Positions 9,701 through 16,867 of a DNA stretch of 64,000 bases are shown here, in pieces; position 1 is the stretch's first letter, and each line of letters opens with the position of its first letter. The notes beneath the pieces are model-generated. The model was not told the DNA's origin and did no database searches. It was given only the letters and a program-made list of their open reading frames with translations. Source of the DNA: Gemmatimonadales bacterium (GTDB lineage: Bacteria > Gemmatimonadota > Gemmatimonadetes > Gemmatimonadales > GWC2-71-9). The stretch is taken from the NCBI GenBank assembly GCA_020633775.1, contig JACKDA010000007.1, positions 1 to 64,000 on the forward strand, given 5' to 3'. The position numbers and the translations under genes are program-made.

Positions 9701-9821
9701 CGGGGAAGACATCGACCGGCATGCGCGACGCCGACCAGCCTCCGGCGATGAGCAGCAGGGCAGCGGCTCCCAGCACGACGACGCGGTGGGCCAGCGACCA
9801 CCGGATCAGTCCATTGAGCAT
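6729..9821 (-). CDS. Heavy-metal-type RND efflux pump (CusA/CzcA family)
   Basis: 1030 residues, the normal length for an HME-RND inner-membrane proton antiporter. Visible features: TM1 at about 13-30, an N-terminal porter domain, TM segments at about 340-400 with GGLAIAIGALVDDAIIDVEN at residues 391-410 (the acidic proton-relay helix), a second periplasmic loop, and TM8-12 near the C-terminus (LIVLILFTEFGSW, LPLSLIGGVAAVLLTDGIVS). It exports metal ions, or in some relatives other cations, from periplasm or cytoplasm through the adaptor and TolC-like channel encoded just upstream, 10 nt away. Substrate (Cu/Ag or Co/Zn/Cd) cannot be fixed by eye. Confidence 0.93.
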   Translation of the reverse strand: MLNGLIRWSLAHRVVVLGAAALLLIAGGWSASRMPVDVFPDLTAPTVTILAEAHGMAPEEIESLVATPIEAAMNGATGVRRVRSSTARGISVIWVEFDWGTDILRDRQVVTERLQAVAAVLPEGVAVPQLAPVSSVMGEILMIGLTGGDDPMALRDAADWVVRRRLLAIPGVAQVIPIGGEVREYQVLVDPARLQATGLTIHEVLATASAASRSASGGIYIDRGQEVAIRGLGRARTADEIGLAVVRVRDGVPILLRDVATVAVGPAPRLGSGSIDGQPGVVLSVQKQPGASTLALTARIRTELDAIRATLPANMTVHDELFRQADFIEVAIGNMLEVLRDGGLLVTVVLFLFLWNVRTTLISLAAIPLSLVVALLALQALGIGVNTMTLGGLAIAIGALVDDAIIDVENVYRRLRENRLRPEGERRGPLAVVFDASVEIRASIVNATLVIAVVFMPLFFLSGVEGRLLRPLGIAYVVALGASLAVAVTVTPVLCAVLLPASAGVAENREGRLLTWLRSRYRATLDRVLVRPVPVLGAAVALFVAACAAVPFLGSAFLPEFNEGALTVNMVTVPGTSLPEADALGQRVEAILLEQPEVVHTDRRQGRAELDEHAQGSNAAEIDVVLRPGADRDALNERLREAFTALPGTNVTIGQPIGHRIDHLLSGTRANLAVKLFGPDLLELRRIGAQVRDAMAGVRGVVDLQLEQQSDVPQLRITPDRMAMARAGVTPGYFAEVVDAAFGGEPVGQVIDEGRRWEIVVRLPEAARTGAEAIAALPVGTPIGMQVPLGALARVELLRGPNIISREHVQRKIVVQANVAGRDLGGTVEEVRQRVAEAVPLPAGYRLEYGGQFESRAEAARVITWLSVVAVALIVLILFTEFGSWRIAVLAMLNLPLSLIGGVAAVLLTDGIVSIASLVGFVTLFGVATRNGILMLSHYQALLSEGVPWAEALRRGSEERLAPVLMTALTAGLALIPLALAAGEPGSELQAPLATVILGGLLSATALNMVVLPAACAWLGQHRGGFVGGD

Positions 9822-9831
9822 CGCGTGCCCC

Positions 9832-11319
9832 CTAGTGCTCGTGGCCGTGCGCGGGCACGGCCGTGGAGAGCGACGCGAGGCGAATCTGCGTCGCGGCCCC
9901 GGTCACCACGCGCTCGCCGGCCGCGATGCCTGACCGAACCACCACGCGATCCATTCCCCGTGCGCCGAGCGTCAGCACCCGGCGCTCGAACGACTCCCCG
10001 GACACCTGGACGAAGGCGATCGGCTGCCCGTCGTCGTCGAGCACGGCGCTGGCAGGGATCACGACGCCAGTCGTGACCGCATCCATCGGCAGCAGGGCCA
10101 CCGCCAGCGCACCAGCTCGCAAGGCGCCATCGGGATTCGCCACGAGCCAGCGGCCGGTGACCGAGCGCGTCACCGGCTCGATCGTCGGCGCGATCGCCAC
10201 CAGCCCCCCCGCGCGGTGCCGCTCCTCCCCCAGCCGGAACCCGACCTCGCCAATCCGCTCGACCCGGCCCGCCACCTCGGCCGGGATTCGCGCCTCCAAC
10301 CAGAGCCGGTCCGTGGCGACGATGGTCACGAGCGGATCGCCGGCGGCGACCCGGGCACCCAGGGTGATCCCTGCCTCGCTCACCACGCCGGACAGCGGTG
10401 AGCGCACCGCCAGCCTCCCTTCCGGCGTCGTCGCATCGCCGAAGGCCCGCAACGCCTCGCGCGCCGCCTCCCGGCGGATGCCCGCCTCCTCGAGTCGTCG
10501 GGCCGGCGCGGCCTCGGCCGCGACCAGCCGCTCCGCGCGCGCGTATTCCTGCTCCGCCGCCGCGAGCGCAGCGCGTGCCTCGGCGAGCGCGCTACCGCCA
10601 TCGCCCAGCAGTGGAGCGATCAGCAGCAGGGTAGTGCCCGCTGCCACCTGCTGCCCCACCACCGGCACGCCCCGCCCGGCGGATTGGACGACTCCGTCAA
10701 CCGGCGCCATGAGGTGGGCCACCCGGTCGACCGGGGTCACCAGCATCGCCGGCACCTCGCGCACCTCGCGGACCTGACCCTGCTCGGCGAACGCCGTCAG
10801 GAACCCCGGGGTCTTCCAGGCCTGCTCCTTCAGGAACGAGATCGTCCCATCGGCGGCCTCCGGCTCGGCGATCGGTGCGCTCGCCGTGTCGGGATACACC
10901 ACGAGGCCCGGTACCATCAACGTGTCGCGCAATTCGGAGCTGGCGACCTCGATCTGGAGGTCCCATGTCCCGGCCCGCGGGAACACCGGGCGAGGCCCGA
11001 AGATCCCGGGCGAGCGCGGGGCCTCCTGCACGACGATCACCGGCTCCCCGCCGTCATGCGACGTGAAGCGGAACGTCACCGGCCCCGTCGCGAGCGCGGC
11101 GAAGTCGCTCAGGCGGGTGAGGTGCACGGCAAACACCCCGTCGGCTCCCACGATCAGCGCCGGGTGCTCCATGAAGAGCTCGGTCGCATCGGTCCACTGG
11201 GTCACCACGCCGCCCTCAAGTTCCGGCGCCTCGAGAGGTGGGGTGGCATCACCGCAGGCTGACCCGGCGGCGGCGGCCGCGATCGCCACACCGGCAAGGT
11301 TCAGACGGATCGCGCGCAT
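9832..11319 (-). CDS. Periplasmic adaptor (membrane fusion protein) of the RND pump
   Basis: 495 residues starting at MRAIRLNLAGVAIAAAAAGS-ACG, a lipoprotein signal peptide. The ATG shares one base with the TolC-gene stop (TGATG), so the two are translationally coupled. An N-terminal extra domain of about 130 residues precedes the classical part: the TISFLKEQAWKTPG segment seen in CusB/CzcB, a lipoyl/barrel-sandwich half (MAPVDGVVQSAGRGVPVVGQ), a coiled-coil hairpin (ALAEARAALAAAEQEYARAE), the second lipoyl half (RSPLSGVVSEAGITLGARVA), and beta-barrel and MP domains. The C-terminus ends in HGHEH, a possible metal-binding tail. It bridges the RND pump and the outer-membrane channel. Confidence 0.92.
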   Translation of the reverse strand: MRAIRLNLAGVAIAAAAAGSACGDATPPLEAPELEGGVVTQWTDATELFMEHPALIVGADGVFAVHLTRLSDFAALATGPVTFRFTSHDGGEPVIVVQEAPRSPGIFGPRPVFPRAGTWDLQIEVASSELRDTLMVPGLVVYPDTASAPIAEPEAADGTISFLKEQAWKTPGFLTAFAEQGQVREVREVPAMLVTPVDRVAHLMAPVDGVVQSAGRGVPVVGQQVAAGTTLLLIAPLLGDGGSALAEARAALAAAEQEYARAERLVAAEAAPARRLEEAGIRREAAREALRAFGDATTPEGRLAVRSPLSGVVSEAGITLGARVAAGDPLVTIVATDRLWLEARIPAEVAGRVERIGEVGFRLGEERHRAGGLVAIAPTIEPVTRSVTGRWLVANPDGALRAGALAVALLPMDAVTTGVVIPASAVLDDDGQPIAFVQVSGESFERRVLTLGARGMDRVVVRSGIAAGERVVTGAATQIRLASLSTAVPAHGHEH

Positions 11320-12572
11320 CAGGGAGTCTCCCGGAAGAAGTCGAGTCCGGTGAGCCGCTCCAGTCGCGCCAGGCGACCGGCCAGTTCGGCCCACAATTCC
11401 GCATGGATGGCAAGGGTTTCCTGCTCGCTGCGCACGGCATCGAGCCATGCCGTGAGGGAGAGCTCGCCCTCGGCGAACGCGACCTCCAACGCCTGATGAA
11501 TCGCGTCGCCATGCTCGGCCAGTTCGCGCCGCAATTCCGCGACGACGCCCGCATGATCGCGGAGTCCGTCCCAGGCCTCGGTGAGTTCGATCTCCAGTCG
11601 GCGCTTCGCCGCCTCGACCCCGGCATCGCGGGCATCGGCCTCCGATTCCGCGGCCTGGAGCGCTGCCCCTCCGCCGTCCCACGTTGGCAGCGGCAGCGAG
11701 ATCCCGGCCACGAAGCCACTCCGCGACGCGGCATCGGTGAACTGCTCCCACTTCCCGCCGAGGCGCAGCAGCGGCACGGGCCATCTGGCGCGTGCGGCGG
11801 CATCGACGTTGCGAGTCGCGGCCTGCCGCTCCAGCTGACGGGCCAGGAGCTCACTCGGTGCCCTCTCCGCCGCTCGCCGCAGGGAGTCGAGGGTGGTGGC
11901 CGGCGTGAAGTTGGGCAGCGTGTCCATGACCAGCGCGACGGGCTCGAGCGCGGACGGGGCCTCGCCGAGGAGTCCAGCAAGCTCTGCCATGGCGACGTGA
12001 TGGGCATGCCGCGATGCGGCGAGTCGCGCCAGGGCGCGAGAGCGCTCCAGTGCGAGACGCCGGCCGTCCAGACCCGAGGCGTCACCGGCGCGCTGGCGTT
12101 CCCCGAGGATGCGCACCGCCCGGTCGAAGGCGGCGAGGGCACGGGCGTCGGCCGCGACGCGCCAGTCGGCAGCGACGGCCTCCACGAAGGCGAGGGTCGT
12201 CGCCTCCTGCACCCGGGCGGCGGCCGCCCCGGTCCGGACATCGGCCGCCGCCGCGCGAAGCGTCGCGGCATCACCGCGGCCGGTTCGCCTCCCCCAGATG
12301 TCGAGCGGTTGCTCGACCTGGATGATGATCTGGGACGCGCTCGTCCCCGACACCCCGGAGGATTCGCGATCGGCTGCCAGCACCGGATTGTCCAGGCGAC
12401 CGAGGGCGACAGCCTCGGCCCGTGCGGCGCGCGCGAGGGCGTGCGCCGCGATGACGTCCGGATGACCCGCGCGGGCAACCGCCCTGGCGGAGTCGAGCGT
12501 GAGCGCGGGTCGCTGGGCGAGGAGCGGCAGCGGCAACGCGAGGAGCGGTGCGAACAGCAGGCGTGACAACAT
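11319..12572 (-). CDS. Outer-membrane TolC/CzcC-type efflux channel
   Basis: 417 residues beginning at MLSRLLFAPLLALPLPLLAQ, a clean signal peptide; the longer frame to 12662 has no such sense. The repeated alpha-barrel organisation is visible: LTLDSARAVARAGHPDVIAA at the start, a mid-protein repeat beginning TLDSLRRAAERAPSELLARQ, and a stretch of long helices rich in Ala, Glu and Arg (ALQAAESEADARDAGVEAAK). The GGISLPLP-like membrane strand is seen as FVAGISLPLPTWDGG. It forms the exit duct of the metal efflux complex with the two genes that follow. Confidence 0.9.
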   Translation of the reverse strand: MLSRLLFAPLLALPLPLLAQRPALTLDSARAVARAGHPDVIAAHALARAARAEAVALGRLDNPVLAADRESSGVSGTSASQIIIQVEQPLDIWGRRTGRGDAATLRAAAADVRTGAAAARVQEATTLAFVEAVAADWRVAADARALAAFDRAVRILGERQRAGDASGLDGRRLALERSRALARLAASRHAHHVAMAELAGLLGEAPSALEPVALVMDTLPNFTPATTLDSLRRAAERAPSELLARQLERQAATRNVDAAARARWPVPLLRLGGKWEQFTDAASRSGFVAGISLPLPTWDGGGAALQAAESEADARDAGVEAAKRRLEIELTEAWDGLRDHAGVVAELRRELAEHGDAIHQALEVAFAEGELSLTAWLDAVRSEQETLAIHAELWAELAGRLARLERLTGLDFFRETP

Positions 12573-12691
12573 GGAGGCATCCCGGCCTGGGCACGCCGGG
12601 CGACCGACGTGACACGAAAGGTGAACGAAGCCCCCGGATGAGGGGCGAGCGAGTTCACGCACTCAGGAGCATGCGCTCCGGAGCGTTCGGG

Positions 12692-13072
12692 TTAGCTGGC
12701 GGGAGGGGCCCTTGGAGCGGACGGCGGGTCGTGGACCCGACCGGGGAGAGGATCCGACTGGGGCGGGCGGGAGGCGGCGGTTGACGAGCGCTCTGCCTGG
12801 GACCGCAGCAGCACCGGCTCGACGACGATGGCCGGTCCGGTGTCCCCGCGCGTGGTGATCGGCGTGGCATCGAGGCCGAGGTGCAACTGACCGTGCCCGT
12901 CCTCGACCACGCGAATGCCATCATCGTGGTGCGCGTGCCCCGACTCCTCGGCCTCATGCGCAGCCTCATGCCGATGCGCCGCGGCGTGGGCCGCCGCTGG
13001 TACGACGGCCGCAGCCAGATTGACGAGCGCAAGGAAGAGTGCGAGAGCCCGCGAGGGCCGAGGGTGACGCAT
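12692..13072 (-). CDS. Small secreted His-rich protein upstream of the efflux genes
   Basis: 126 residues. The ATG at 13072 gives MRHPRPSRALALFLALVNLA plus AAVVPAAAHA, a signal peptide with a signal peptidase I site (AHA). The mature protein opens with a dense histidine and acid cluster (HRHEAAHEAEESGHAHHDDG) that would bind divalent metal, then an undefined tail rich in Pro, Ser and Arg. It is 119 nt upstream of, and on the same strand as, the TolC-type gene, so a periplasmic metal-buffer or sensor role is likely but inferred. The family was not recognised. Many CzcCBA/CusCFBA loci start with a comparable small protein. Confidence 0.7.
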   Translation of the reverse strand: MRHPRPSRALALFLALVNLAAAVVPAAAHAAAHRHEAAHEAEESGHAHHDDGIRVVEDGHGQLHLGLDATPITTRGDTGPAIVVEPVLLRSQAERSSTAASRPPQSDPLPGRVHDPPSAPRAPPAS

Positions 13073-13138
13073 GACCAATCCTGCGGCCAGTCCCGCGAAT
13101 CCACAAGCCTGAGAGTGAACCCGCGGTTCGACTCCCCC

Positions 13139-13843
13139 CTACCCCTCTCCGCGATCCAGCACCCGGTACTGCACCGCCTCGGCCACGTGCCGCGGCCCGA
13201 TCTCGTCTTCCCCCGCCAGGTCCGCCAGCGTTCGCGCCAGCTTGAGCACCCGGTGGTATGCGCGCGCCGAGAGGCCGAGTCGCTCGATCGCGCGCCGGAG
13301 GACGACCTCCGTCGCGGCGTCGATCCGGATCCATCGCGCCAGCTCGCGCGGCCCCATGTGCGCGTTGGCGTGCACACCCGGCACGTCGGCGAACCGCTCC
13401 CGCTGCCGCGCCCGCGCCGCCTCCACCCGCTGCCGGATCGCGGCGCTCGACTCGGCCGGTTCGCTCCCCGCAAGGTCGGCGTACGCCACCGGGGGCACGC
13501 TCAGGTGGATGTCCATCCGGTCGAGCAACGGCCCGCTGATCCGCGCCAGGTAGCGCTGCACCGCCTGCGGCGGGCAGCAGCAGGCCCGCTGCGGGTCGCC
13601 GGCGTGGCCGCAGGGACAGGGGTTCATCGCCGCCACGAAGAGGAATCGCGCCGGATAGCTGAGCGTCATCGCCGCCCGCGAGATCGTGACCGCCCCATCC
13701 TCCAGCGGCTGCCGCAGCACCTCCAGCACGTGCGACGGCAACTCGGCCACCTCATCGAGGAGCGGCTTGGCGACCCGCAGGCCGGTCTCCTGGTCCTCGA
13801 GGACGGCGACGATCTCGGCTCCGGTGAACCGCGACTTCCTCAC
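13139..13843 (-). pseudogene. Chimeric ORF: IS3 OrfA start fused to comM 3' part, copy b
   Basis: From GTG 13843 the frame reads about 25 residues of an IS3-family OrfA (VRKSRFTGAEIVAVLEDQET), then passes in frame at about 13761 into the ComM ATPase C-terminal half, starting at LDEVAELPSHVLEVLRQPLE and ending DRGEG. The ComM part (~206 residues, 13139-13761) is identical in protein sequence to the intact copy at 16868-18400. About 15 base differences are seen in ~620, all synonymous by eye. The Walker A motif and the Lon-like N-terminal domain are absent, so ATPase function is lost. Whether the 234-residue fusion is translated is unknown. Confidence 0.8.
13762..13843 (-). mobile_element. Remnant of an IS3-family transposase OrfA
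   Basis: The residues MRKSRFTxAEIVAVLxxQExG are the conserved opening of IS3-group OrfA, the helix-turn-helix DNA-binding subunit. Only the first ~25 codons remain. No OrfB, no terminal inverted repeats and no target duplication could be found nearby, so this is a scrap, not an active element. It sits exactly at the point where comM similarity of copy b ends. Confidence 0.6.
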
Positions 13844-14024
13844 CACCCCTGCTTGGGGCGATGAGAACGCCACACTCCCGCGTGATCCCAGTTGGGTACG
13901 CAGACGTGTGCGCGCTCGTGTGATGTGTGACTGCGAATGGCCCCGCGCCCCAAGGGTCCAGTCTATCGAGGCCGCACCTCGACCGGATCTCGCGACGTCG
14001 CGATGCCAGAGGCGGCTCAAGGAC
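13844..14024. other. Short gap with no gene between IS scrap and lipoprotein gene
   Basis: No gene, RNA or clear terminator was recognised. If the OrfA scrap came from a full insertion sequence, its left end should have been in this stretch, but no recognisable IS3 terminal repeat is visible. Confidence 0.3.
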
Positions 14025-15464
14025 CTAGTTCTCTGCTGGCCCCCCGCAACCGCCCACAGCGTTCGTGCTCCCACCTCCGCTCCCACCCGGTGGTTGAGTC
14101 TTCGAGATGGGGAATTGGGGGGAGCCCTTCCCGCCACCGGCGAATGATTCGCTGGTGCAAACCGGAATGTCCTGGGTTGACTCCAGTCCAACCGATCCGC
14201 CCTCGATCTGAGGTCGCACGCTGATCGTGAGGGTATAGGATTCCGGGATCCCGACGATCTGAGAGTGCGTGGTGCCATAGTAGTAGGCAGTGTCTGCCTC
14301 AGTCGGGTAGCGGCTATCCCTGATTATCCACCGGGTCAAGAGCGGGCTGCCTGGCACGCCGCTCACGGAGGAATAGAAGTAGACCAACCCCGGGGAAGTG
14401 ATCGGCATCTGTGACGCCCAGATCGAATCCACCCTGAAGGGTGGTGGTGGCGGCGCCTCAGTGACATTCACGCTCACGCTGTCACCTTTCCGGGTGAACG
14501 GCGTCCACGTGAGATAACCTGATGGTGGGGCTTGCACTGCCTTCAAGTAGAGCTTGGCCGAGCCCTGCGAGGAGCCCGCAGAGATCAATCCGGTCGTGCT
14601 GACTGTGAATGGAGCGCTGGGCTGTGGCACCCAGTTGACGGTCGCGTTGCCGTAGCTCGCCTCACCCGACGGCGCGCCCAACCATTTCGAGATGTTCACC
14701 TGCGCGGTAGTCGTCGCAGGTACGTTGACCGTGGACGGTGCGTCGGTGCTCCATAGAATCGACGAGTTGAAATAGGCCTGGTTCCATGTCCAGCCGCTGC
14801 TATTGAAGTACGCACGAAATAGCGCCTCCACGTCGTGGCGGCACACGGAGCTACTGATCGGATCGGCATCACCGGTCCTCGAGATAAACGTTGTACACCC
14901 CGCTGTTGTCGGTGTTCTGCCGGTTGTGTAGTTGCCATGCCCGCTGTTCCAGCCCAGCGCGTGGGCGAACTCGTGTGTCAGGACTGCTGCACGGCTTCCG
15001 GTTTTTCCGTTGCACTCGCTGGATGGGTAGATGTGAATCGCGCCGACCTTTCCACCTGAGCCGGGCGTTGTCAATCCGCAGTAGAGTCCGTCGCTGGAAT
15101 TCCCGTGTCCGACGAGCGGGATGCCGCCCGTCTCCTGGGTGCCGAGAGTCGGGAGCTCGGGGGCTTCCCGGAGATACTGATTCCATTGGTCCATCGGGCC
15201 AGTGACTTCACTCAGCGAGATACTAGAGAGCGTGAAGTTGATCGACCCGCCCGTTAGGCAAGTCCGGTCGACACCATCGATATTGCCGTTGTTAGTGCCG
15301 GTGCCTCCGCAGGTGGTCGATCCACCCCATTCCGAAAAATGCGGGGTCAAGGGACCAGCCCTTTCGGTCCCGGTAGTGGGTTCGCCAGTACAACCGACGA
15401 GGGAAAGGAGAGCAACGAAGATGGGCAGGGATGGACCTCTTCCGGAGCGCCTGAACGGAAACAT
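14025..15464 (-). CDS. Secreted metalloprotease-like lipoprotein with Ig-like domain
   Basis: 479 residues. The signal peptide ends in LSLVGC (lipobox, Cys near residue 25). A zinc-protease-like helix, THEFAHALGWNSGH (His near residues 169, 173 and 181), carries HExxH and a later His, and is followed by a Cys-rich part (AAGCTTFIS, SSSVCRHDVEALF). The C-terminal half has a BIG2-like Ig segment (PSAPFTVSTTGLISAGSSQG) and ends in a Gly/Ser/Pro-rich tail. It is probably an exported peptidase or adhesin; the substrate is unknown. Its composition looks slightly less GC-biased than its neighbours. It lies between comM copy b and intact comM, inside the possible insertion zone. Confidence 0.75.
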   Translation of the reverse strand: MFPFRRSGRGPSLPIFVALLSLVGCTGEPTTGTERAGPLTPHFSEWGGSTTCGGTGTNNGNIDGVDRTCLTGGSINFTLSSISLSEVTGPMDQWNQYLREAPELPTLGTQETGGIPLVGHGNSSDGLYCGLTTPGSGGKVGAIHIYPSSECNGKTGSRAAVLTHEFAHALGWNSGHGNYTTGRTPTTAGCTTFISRTGDADPISSSVCRHDVEALFRAYFNSSGWTWNQAYFNSSILWSTDAPSTVNVPATTTAQVNISKWLGAPSGEASYGNATVNWVPQPSAPFTVSTTGLISAGSSQGSAKLYLKAVQAPPSGYLTWTPFTRKGDSVSVNVTEAPPPPPFRVDSIWASQMPITSPGLVYFYSSVSGVPGSPLLTRWIIRDSRYPTEADTAYYYGTTHSQIVGIPESYTLTISVRPQIEGGSVGLESTQDIPVCTSESFAGGGKGSPQFPISKTQPPGGSGGGSTNAVGGCGGPAEN

Positions 15465-15505
15465 GGCTACCTCGAGTGTGAATCAGTTGACCCTGTTGAC
15501 GTCCC

Positions 15506-16435
15506 TCAGCGAGTCCAACTGAGGTAGGATACGTAGAAGTTGGACGGGGGAAGCATCGCGGTCTCGACACCGGCCATGACGTCAACGACGTAGAGCGCGG
15601 ATGTCGCGGGCCCCCGCTCCGAGGCTGCATAGGCCAAAAATCGACCATCGGGCGACCACGCAAGAGCCGAGACCGGGAAGCTCACTGGGAGTTCCTTGAC
15701 CAGCGTCCGCCGCACCAGGTCCCAGATCTCGATGGTCTTGCCGGTCGTGTCGCGGGGAGTACCGCTGATCGCCATGAGTCGTCCGTCCACAGAGAGCGCC
15801 AGCTCGTCGGACTCCGCCGCCGGGCTGAAGTCGAATGGGGCCACCCGTGACCCATCAGTCTGGACCACGAAGTAGCCGAATGAGAGTGCAAAGCGCGCGC
15901 CGACGAGGAGGCTGTCGCCACCGGGGAACCAGGCATGGACTCGGTACTCCGGTGTGAATCCGGGGAGGAAGTTCGGAAGCACTCCCGCAAGCCGTTCAGC
16001 ACCAGAGGAGAGTTCAACCAGCCGCACTTGCGCGTTGGCGCCGAGCGGGGGCGAGAATATCATCGCCACGTGACGACCATCCAACGAGATCCGCGGCCGG
16101 GAACGATGCTCGACTTGGGACACTCTCCTAAAGATGGTCGAGTCACTGGGCGACACCGTGGCAAGCTCAGCACCAGGGGCCATGAACGCCACCAACGAGC
16201 CGGCGGTGTCAACCGTTGGATTGTTGGCGTCTAGGAACCAGATCGGTACCCGCTCCGGAGTGCCGCCCGCGCCGGGAATCACGACGACCTGCGGCCGCCC
16301 GCCCGGGTCACCAGGCAGGATCCACTGGAAGAAGATCCGGCCGGTCGGACCACCGTCGCCCCCACCCGGGCCGGAAGGGGAGGCGCATGCAGCGAGGAAC
16401 GACAAGATGCCGACCACCGCGCGGGAAGCATGCAT
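15506..16435 (-). CDS. TolB/WD40-like beta-propeller lipoprotein
   Basis: 309 residues with signal peptide MHASRAVVGILSFLAAC (lipobox LAAC) and a Gly-rich linker. The body carries TolB-type blade signatures: PRISLDGRHVAMIF, ELALSVDGRLMAISG and ALAWSPDGRFLAYAA. These are the 'xxxSPDGxxLA' repeats of PD40/TolB propellers, a different lineage from the 6-bladed NHL-like proteins nearby. It is likely an envelope protein binding a partner or ligand. The gene starts 41 nt upstream of the metalloprotease-like gene on the same strand, so the two may form an operon. Confidence 0.8.
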   Translation of the reverse strand: MHASRAVVGILSFLAACASPSGPGGGDGGPTGRIFFQWILPGDPGGRPQVVVIPGAGGTPERVPIWFLDANNPTVDTAGSLVAFMAPGAELATVSPSDSTIFRRVSQVEHRSRPRISLDGRHVAMIFSPPLGANAQVRLVELSSGAERLAGVLPNFLPGFTPEYRVHAWFPGGDSLLVGARFALSFGYFVVQTDGSRVAPFDFSPAAESDELALSVDGRLMAISGTPRDTTGKTIEIWDLVRRTLVKELPVSFPVSALAWSPDGRFLAYAASERGPATSALYVVDVMAGVETAMLPPSNFYVSYLSWTR

Positions 16436-16867
16436 ACGCGAATTCCATCCTCAACGGGGTGGTGTCGGGAGCAGATTGGACCACCCCGACAAACCAGGTA
16501 TGGGAGACGGACCCGACCTCCGCGGAGTCTCCGAACTCTCAAGCGCCCGCTGGCCACAATCCATCGGCATTCCGGGCGACCAGAAGGGGGCCCGTCAGGG
16601 GCTCGCTTCGCGGTCGTTCGCGAGCGCGCCCCGTGGAGCGGGAGCACCGACTAGTCTTTGGTGGATACCTACAGCGTCTTCCCAAGCGCCACAAGTAGGA
16701 CTTGTGCTAGTTCCGGAACTATCACTTGTGATAGTTGCGTCGGAGCTCCTTGGTATCGTACGCCTTCCAAGCCGGAGACCCCGGGCTCTCGCCGATGGTG
16801 TTCACGCCCGTTCCCAAGGCCCTTGCGACTCGAAGGACCTGTACTCCTCCCGTCCGACCCCGCCCCC
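16436..16867. other. 432-bp intergenic region with a palindrome cluster
   Basis: No protein gene was recognised. The outstanding content is a run of three adjacent inverted repeats at 16690-16735, listed separately. The last 11 bases (16857-16867) are the comM 3' flank that is repeated at 6530-6540. Confidence 0.5.
16690..16735. promoter_or_regulatory. Three adjacent palindromes, possible operator cluster
   Basis: Perfect inverted repeats follow one another: cacaagt-agg-acttgtg (16690-16706), tagttccggaacta (16708-16721) and actatcac-tt-gtgatagt (16718-16735). The half-site acttgtg/cacaagt recurs, which suits binding by a dimeric regulator. Such arrangements are common at promoters of autoregulated genes such as toxin-antitoxin or XRE-family loci, but no intact regulator gene is next to it. 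It could be the leftover control region of a lost gene. Purely structural evidence. Confidence 0.4.

Noticed and set aside
8022..10076. A 684-codon open frame on the plus strand
   Set aside because: Antisense to the RND pump and adaptor; composition Asp/His/Arg-rich without domains.
13844..14278. The N-terminal part of the frame running from 14278 into the comM copy
   Set aside because: Residues before the OrfA start lack any family pattern and overlap the metalloprotease gene's 3' end on the same strand in another frame.
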